From NCBI GenBank assembly GCA_964512645.1, contig CAZEJS010000002.1, forward strand, positions 111,687 through 175,686: DNA of 64,000 bases, written 5' to 3'. The notes under the pieces were generated by a model, which saw only the letters and a program-made list of their open reading frames with translations, was not told the origin of the DNA and did not search any database. Shown here piece after piece: positions 59,523-64,000 of this stretch. How positions within the stretch are numbered: position 1 is the first letter of the stretch; every line of letters starts with the position of its first letter. A program made the position numbers and the translations under genes. Source of the stretch: CAZEJS01 sp964512645 (lineage in GTDB: Bacteria; Actinomycetota; Geothermincolia; Fen-727; Anoxymicrobiaceae).

Positions 59523-61589
59523 TCACGGGCCAGGGAACATCAACTCTGTCAGCGTGACCGGCTTGAGGCCGCGGGCCACCAACCCGTCTATGATCGAGGG
59601 CAGCGCCGCGATGGTCTTCGCCGAGTCGTGCATCAGGATTATGGCTCCGGGGCCCGAGGTGCTCACCACGTTGTTGACGACCGCGCCAACGGTGTTGGAG
59701 TCCCTCCACTCCTGGGGGTCGACGCTCCAGTACATCGAGAAGTACCCCAGGCCGTTCACCTGGGAGACAAGGCCGCTGGAGCGCTCGCCGTAGGGGAACC
59801 GGAAGTACGGCCTGGTGGTGAATCCCGTCAAGGCGCTGACGTGGCTTTCGACCGTTTCCAGCTCCCAGGCGACCTGGGACGCCGAGAGCCTGGTGAACTG
59901 CGAGTGGGTGACCCCGTGGTTCCCTATCTCGTGTCCGTCGAACGCCATCCTGGTAACGACCCGCGGCTGGGACGTGGCTATCTGGTCGAGCAGGAAGAAC
60001 GTCGCCGGGAAGCCTTTCTGCTGAAGGATGTCCATCAGCCTGTCGGCGTTCGCGTTGTTCTCGCAATCGATGGTGATAGCCACCTCGGGCCTTCTGCCGC
60101 TCCCGCGGGTGCGGTCGCCCCAGCCCCAGGCGCCGGCTATCGCGGCGCGGTCCATGGTCCGCCAGCGTCCGGCGAAGTACATCGGGCGCTCCGCTACCAC
60201 CGGAACGCCGTTGGCCGAGCTTACCTTCACGCTCACGTCTCCGCCGCCGTCGTCCCGCCTCCCGATACCCTCGGCGACCTCGTGTACGGCGACGGTCCTC
60301 CGGCTCTTCGCCTCGACCTCGATGCCCTCGCGGGCCTCCACCTTGTTGTCGCCCCGGTAGTAACTGATGTTCACCACGGCCTTGTTCCCGGAAGGGTTCG
60401 CCAGGCAGAGGTAGGTGTCGAAGCCCTGCCTGGTGCAGCCCTCGGCGAAGTACCATTCCGGCATGGGGCCCTCCGCGCCCATGACATCGTGGCCGCCGCT
60501 CCAGAAGGGCCGGTAGAAGAAGTAGGAGGGACGCTCGACGACGATCGGGGCGCCGTTGGTCGAACGCACCCTCGCGCTGAAGTCGCCGTGGGCGTCGTCG
60601 TGGCGGCCGATACCCAGGGGCTCCTCGTGCGCGGGCACGGTCAGCCTGCTGCCGGCCTTCACCGCCAGGCCGGTCTTCTCGACCTGCCGCCCGTCGCCGC
60701 AGTAGTAGCTTACGTTCACCTTCGCGTCCACCCCGCCCGGGTTGGATATGCACAGGTAGGTGTCGAAGCCCGGGCGGGTGGTCCCTTCGGCGAAGTACCA
60801 GTCGGCGCGGGGGGCGGTGGCACCGATGACGTCGTGCCCGCCGGTCAGGTAGGGCTTGTAGTTGAAATACATGGCGCGCTCCGCCACCAGGGGCGTCTCC
60901 CCGGCGGTGCTCACCTTGACGCTGAAATCCCCGCTCTCATCGTTGTGCCGGCCGATGCCCGGGCCTTCCTCGTGCACGGCAACGGTGAACCGGCTTGCGG
61001 CCCCGACCCGGATGTTCCGGCGTGTCCGGGTAGTGCCGTCCCCGAGGAAGTAGTCGAGGCGCACCAGGGCGTCGGTCCTGCCGGGGTTCTGGAGGCACAG
61101 GTAGCTGTCGAAGCCCGCCCGGGTCGTTCCCTCGGCGAAGTGCCATTCGGACGCCGGGGCGGTGCAGCCGACCACGGCGTGACCGCCGTCCCAGGCGCCG
61201 TTGTAGCGGAAGTACATCGGGCGCTCGGCAACGACCGGCCGGCTGGAGTCTATGCGGACGGAGACGTCGCTCCCGGCGGGCACCTCGTCGTTCACGCTGA
61301 TGGTAGTCCTGCTGAACGGCGCCAGGTGATAGCTCCGGTCGATCGTCGCGCCGCCGGCCGGCATGTAAGCGAACTCCGCTGTCGCCGCGTTCGCCCCGGG
61401 GTTCAACACGCACAGGTACTCGGTGAAACCGGGCCGGGTCGTGCCCTCGGCGAAATACCAGGTACGCGCGGGGCCGGTCGAGCAGCCCATGACGTCCGAG
61501 CCTCCGTTGACGGCGGCGTTCGCCGCACACGGCAGCACCAGGCAACACAGCAGCGCCGCCACCACGGCGGCTGCCAGGGTGTCGTTCAC
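59523..61589 (-). CDS. Secreted NodB-type polysaccharide deacetylase with four N-terminal YFAEG repeats
   Basis: 688 aa from GTG 61589 (GGGGAGTTGAA upstream), one base after the enoyl-CoA hydratase stop. Signal peptide AAAVVAALLCCLVLPCAANA. Four repeats begin at Trp 44, 149, 264 and 379 (105-115 aa apart): WYFAEGTTR.GF, CLxNPG, HEE/HEV..GIGR, VVAER.MYF. A CE4 domain covers about 503-688: motif 1 is ITIDCENN where TFDDG is usual, so the metal-ligand Asp is Cys509; motif 2 HEIGNHGVTH, motif 3 FRFPYGERSS, motif 4 SVDPQEW and motif 5 AIILMHD. Probably acts on cell-wall or matrix glycan outside the cell. The repeat is shared with the proteins at 6777 and 27151. Confidence 0.9.
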   Translation of the reverse strand: MNDTLAAAVVAALLCCLVLPCAANAAVNGGSDVMGCSTGPARTWYFAEGTTRPGFTEYLCVLNPGANAATAEFAYMPAGGATIDRSYHLAPFSRTTISVNDEVPAGSDVSVRIDSSRPVVAERPMYFRYNGAWDGGHAVVGCTAPASEWHFAEGTTRAGFDSYLCLQNPGRTDALVRLDYFLGDGTTRTRRNIRVGAASRFTVAVHEEGPGIGRHNDESGDFSVKVSTAGETPLVAERAMYFNYKPYLTGGHDVIGATAPRADWYFAEGTTRPGFDTYLCISNPGGVDAKVNVSYYCGDGRQVEKTGLAVKAGSRLTVPAHEEPLGIGRHDDAHGDFSARVRSTNGAPIVVERPSYFFYRPFWSGGHDVMGAEGPMPEWYFAEGCTRQGFDTYLCLANPSGNKAVVNISYYRGDNKVEAREGIEVEAKSRRTVAVHEVAEGIGRRDDGGGDVSVKVSSANGVPVVAERPMYFAGRWRTMDRAAIAGAWGWGDRTRGSGRRPEVAITIDCENNANADRLMDILQQKGFPATFFLLDQIATSQPRVVTRMAFDGHEIGNHGVTHSQFTRLSASQVAWELETVESHVSALTGFTTRPYFRFPYGERSSGLVSQVNGLGYFSMYWSVDPQEWRDSNTVGAVVNNVVSTSGPGAIILMHDSAKTIAALPSIIDGLVARGLKPVTLTELMFPGP

Positions 61590-61590
61590 T

Positions 61591-62376
61591 TCAACTCCCC
61601 TTGAACTCCGGCGGCCTCTTCTGCATGAACGACGTCACCCCTTCGACCACGTCCTGTGTCGAAACGGCGATCCCCTGCAGGGACCCCTCCCTGTCGAGCG
61701 CGCTCATAAGGTCGGACTCGAAGGACTTGTTCAGCATGCCCTTCATCATGCCGATCGCGCGCGTAGGGCCCTTGGCAAGCTGTTCGGCGACGGCCATCGC
61801 CTCGTCCATGAGCCTGCCGTGGGGGACGACGCGGTTGACCAGCCCCAGGTCGAGGGCCGCCTCGGCGGTTATGTCCTCCCCGAAGAACATCAGCTCCTTG
61901 GCCTTCGCCAGGCCGACTATGCGGGGCAGGAAGTAGGTGCCTCCGGCGTCGGCGATCAGCCCGCGGCGCACGAACACCTGGATGAACCTGGCCCTCTCCG
62001 AGGCGACGAGCAGGTCGCAGGCGAACGCCAGGTTGCAGCTCGCCCCCGCGGCGACGCCGTTGATGGCGCCTATGACGGGCTTCTCCAGCAGCCACAGCGA
62101 GCTCACCATCTTCGAGTAGGCGAAGCAGGTGATCCGCATGCCCAGGGGGGTGAACGCGTCCTCCCGCCCCCCGCCGCCGCTCAGGTCCGCCCCGGTAGAG
62201 AACCCCTCGCCGGCGCCGGTCAGCACGACCGCGCGCACCTCGTCGTCGAACTGGAACTCCTCCAGGGCGTCGCCTATCGCCCGGACCAGCGCCATGTTCA
62301 GCGCGTTCTTCTTCTCGGGCCGGTTGAGCGTCAGCACGGCCACGTTACCTTTTCTCTCCACCAGGAGCTCGTCCAT
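61591..62376 (-). CDS. Enoyl-CoA hydratase/isomerase family protein
   Basis: 261 aa from ATG 62376 (AAGGATAGAG upstream). Crotonase fold: VAVLTLNRPEKKNALN, oxyanion-hole elements FSTGADLSGGG and GVAAGASCNLAFACDL, RGLIADAGGTYFLPRIVG and the tail VTSFMQKRPPEFKGS. Glu at the usual first catalytic site is not obvious (AGASCNLAFA), so isomerase or another crotonase activity is possible. Directly followed on the same strand by the deacetylase gene. Confidence 0.9.
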   Translation of the reverse strand: MDELLVERKGNVAVLTLNRPEKKNALNMALVRAIGDALEEFQFDDEVRAVVLTGAGEGFSTGADLSGGGGREDAFTPLGMRITCFAYSKMVSSLWLLEKPVIGAINGVAAGASCNLAFACDLLVASERARFIQVFVRRGLIADAGGTYFLPRIVGLAKAKELMFFGEDITAEAALDLGLVNRVVPHGRLMDEAMAVAEQLAKGPTRAIGMMKGMLNKSFESDLMSALDREGSLQGIAVSTQDVVEGVTSFMQKRPPEFKGS

Positions 62377-62490
62377 CTCTCTATCCTTTCTCGCGGGGCA
62401 CGGGGCCTGCCTGCCGGATACGCGGTCCTTCCTCTCGTCCACCAACAAAGGATAAACCGAATCCCGCCGGTGGCGAAAGCTCACCGCGGT

Positions 62491-62519
62491 TTGGTCGTTC
62501 GCCGGCGTGGTAATAGAAT
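62491..62519 (+). promoter_or_regulatory. Promoter of the DUF2889 gene
   Basis: TTGGTC (62491-62496), 17 bases, TAGAAT (62514-62519); ATG 62555 lies 35 bases further. This is the best-formed -35/-10 pair I can see in the window. Confidence 0.55.
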
Positions 62520-62554
62520 ATCCGTCGTGGCTCCGGCAGAGAGGCGGTGCGCAG

Positions 62555-63067
62555 ATGACGCTGTTCAACAGGAGCATATCCGTGGACGTGACGGAGGAGG
62601 GCGCCAACCTCCGCCTGGCCGGTGTGCTCCAGGACACCAGGGCGGGGAACGCGCTGCACGGTATCCGTGTGGAGATGCTCGTACAGCCCTGGGACGGCCT
62701 GATCCTCGAGATAAGCGGCTCGATGCCCACCCGCCCCATGGAGGAGTGCCACCCCGGGCTGGAAAGCCTGCGGGCGCTCCTGGGCCATAAAATAGTCCCC
62801 GGCTTCAGCGAACTGGTCAGGACGACGGTCGGTTCCGACGCCGGCTGCACCCACCTGGCCTCGCTGGTCATGAACATGGGCAACGCGAGCGTGCTCGGCC
62901 GGTACTCCTTCATGCGCGAGCACGTCACCGAAGAGAGCAGCAGGGCCGCGGTGATGCTCGATACCGCCGACAGCTTGAACCTGGTCAACAGCTGCGTCTG
63001 CTGGCGCGAGGACGGGCCGCTGGTACGCCGCTGGAGAAAGGAACACGGAGAACGGGGCGAGAGGTAA
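62555..63067 (+). CDS. DUF2889-family protein
   Basis: 170 aa from ATG 62555 (GAGGCGGTG upstream). It begins with ISVDVTEEGANLRLAGVLQD, continues with GIRVEMLVQPWDGLILEISG and HPGLESLRALLGHKIVPGFS, and has the diagnostic GSDAGCTHLASLVMNMG. DUF2889 proteins are 160-250 aa, of unknown function, and often sit near acyl-CoA metabolism genes. Here the gene stands between two enoyl-CoA hydratase genes on the opposite strand. The conserved Cys-Thr-His could be a metal or catalytic site (inference). Confidence 0.8.
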   Translation: MTLFNRSISVDVTEEGANLRLAGVLQDTRAGNALHGIRVEMLVQPWDGLILEISGSMPTRPMEECHPGLESLRALLGHKIVPGFSELVRTTVGSDAGCTHLASLVMNMGNASVLGRYSFMREHVTEESSRAAVMLDTADSLNLVNSCVCWREDGPLVRRWRKEHGERGER

Positions 63068-63114
63068 CGCCGGGGTCCGCCGGGGAACTGGCGCCGCCGT
63101 CCCGCGGCGCGGGG

Positions 63115-63918
63115 TCATTCGCCGGTGAACTCGGGGGACCGCTTCTCCAGGAAGGCCCGGATCCCCTCTTCAGCGTCGGAGCTCCTCATGGTCTGTGCGA
63201 CGAGTTCGTTCACTCCGGCCCTGGCGGCATCGTCGAGGACGCCGCCCGGCGAACTCGCGATCTCCCGGAGGGTCCGCTTGTGTGCCTTCATCGAGCGCGG
63301 CGCCTTGCGCGAAACGGAGCGCGCGAGCTCCATCGTGAAACCCTCGAGCTCGTCCCCGCAGAGGAAATCGAGCAATCCCATGGCGTACAGCTCGTCCGCC
63401 TCGAAGTACCTGGCGGTGAGGAAGACCCTGGACGCCCTGGCGAACCCCAGCTTCCGCACGAACCGCTCCAGGCCCTCCGGAGGGTACGCCATGCCCAGCC
63501 GGGCGGGAGGCATGCCCATCCGCGTCCGCCCGCTCCCGGTACGGATATCGCAGGAGAGCGCGAGCTCGCAGGCCGCCCCCGCCGCATATCCCTGCACCAT
63601 CGCTATCACCGGGTAAGGGAACGACTCTATCGCCTCTATCGCCCGGCGCAGCGGCCCACCGGCCCCGATGAGCGCCTGGTTCTCCTCGGGGGTGCAGACG
63701 GACATGGCCATGAGGTCCATGCCCAGCGAGAAAGCCCTGTCGCCCGCTCCCCTGATGACGACGCAGCGCACCCCCGGCTCGCCCGCCAGGGACAGCAGGC
63801 CGGCCTCCAGCTCCTCCAGGAGGCTCCCGGTGAGGGCGTTGCCGTTGTGGGGGCGGTTGAGTGTCAGAACGGCAATGCCGTCCCGTCGTTCCTCGATCAG
63901 TTCACGATCCTCGGCCAC
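63115..63918 (-). CDS. Enoyl-CoA hydratase/isomerase family protein
   Basis: 267 aa from GTG 63918 with GGAGG five bases upstream. Crotonase fold: IAVLTLNRPHNGNALTG, FSLGMDLMAMSV, GYAAGAACELALSCDIR, RMGMPPARLGMAYPPEG and the tail IRAFLEKRSPEFTGE. ACELALSCD carries the Glu missing from the paralogue at 61591. The two paralogues are distinct in sequence, so not a recent duplication. Upstream 63919-64000 contains an AT-rich patch (TATTAT on the minus strand) that may be its promoter. Confidence 0.92.
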   Translation of the reverse strand: MAEDRELIEERRDGIAVLTLNRPHNGNALTGSLLEELEAGLLSLAGEPGVRCVVIRGAGDRAFSLGMDLMAMSVCTPEENQALIGAGGPLRRAIEAIESFPYPVIAMVQGYAAGAACELALSCDIRTGSGRTRMGMPPARLGMAYPPEGLERFVRKLGFARASRVFLTARYFEADELYAMGLLDFLCGDELEGFTMELARSVSRKAPRSMKAHKRTLREIASSPGGVLDDAARAGVNELVAQTMRSSDAEEGIRAFLEKRSPEFTGE

Positions 63919-64000
63919 AGCGCCTCCTTACCGGTCGACCCAACCTGAAATAATACAGGTTAACGCGGTTCGCGGCACACGGGGCGAAGCGCGCGGGGGC

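Noticed and set aside
59502..61604. 700-codon plus-strand open frame opposite the deacetylase gene
   Set aside because: Low-complexity Gly/Val/His-rich translation; the minus strand has a signal peptide, repeats and a CE4 domain.

Overview
The window is GC-rich bacterial chromosome, densely coded on both strands, with frequent GTG and TTG starts and several stop/start overlaps. A PASTA-type Ser/Thr kinase points to a Gram-positive lineage. A Ni-Fe CO dehydrogenase, an Etf/Hdr/Flox-type electron-transfer cluster, rubrerythrin and an archaeal-type Fe-S assembly pair point to a strict anaerobe. My best inference is an uncultured anaerobic actinobacterium (Geothermincolia/OPB41-like), but nothing here proves the taxonomy. 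I saw no transposase, phage or CRISPR signature.

Layout. 1-2647: 3' end of cooS and a DNA glycosylase. 2726-6604: an Fnr-type regulator, then an Fe-S/sulfur-handling run (IscS-like protein lacking the PLP lysine, IscU, small zinc ribbon, DsrE-like, TusA-like, rubrerythrin). 6777-13528: a large secreted repeat protein, PknB-like kinase and AIM24-like protein. 13868-22144: an eight-gene operon (HdrC/HdrB-like fusion, EtfB, EtfA, HdrA, MvhD/FloxD, two Fe-S subunits, FloxA-like NAD(P)/FAD subunit) closed by a strong terminator. 22213-26702: methyltransferase, small membrane protein, MscS channel, Gfo/Idh/MocA oxidoreductase, radical SAM enzyme. 27151-29382: second secreted repeat protein.

29826-33928: geranylgeranyl-reductase-like flavoprotein, B12-type radical SAM protein, amine-oxidase/PPO-like flavoprotein. 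34126-40855: REC-PAS-histidine kinase, hydrolase fused to a membrane domain, orphan FtsX-type permease. 40943-44791: nitroreductase, acyl-CoA synthetase, PmbA-like protein. 45003-50992: metG-tatD-rsmA followed by a Ca2+-type P-ATPase. 51041-53346: acyltransferase, pentapeptide protein, single-domain response regulator, tRNA-Ala(UGC). 53418-63918: mostly minus-strand lipid/isoprenoid-flavoured genes, an HdeD-like protein, an aldehyde dehydrogenase, a third secreted repeat protein carrying a NodB deacetylase domain, and two enoyl-CoA hydratases around a DUF2889 gene.

How it may work together. CO dehydrogenase would supply low-potential electrons. The Etf-Hdr-Flox cluster looks like a composite machine joining acyl-CoA- or hydroxyacid-level electrons (Etf) to NAD(P)H (FloxA) and low-potential carriers (HdrA). 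The acyl-CoA synthetase and enoyl-CoA hydratases give a plausible source of such electrons. The sulfur run would feed the many Fe-S proteins. The three secreted proteins share one repeat module, four copies each, and probably form one surface protein family. These links are inference from gene content and order.
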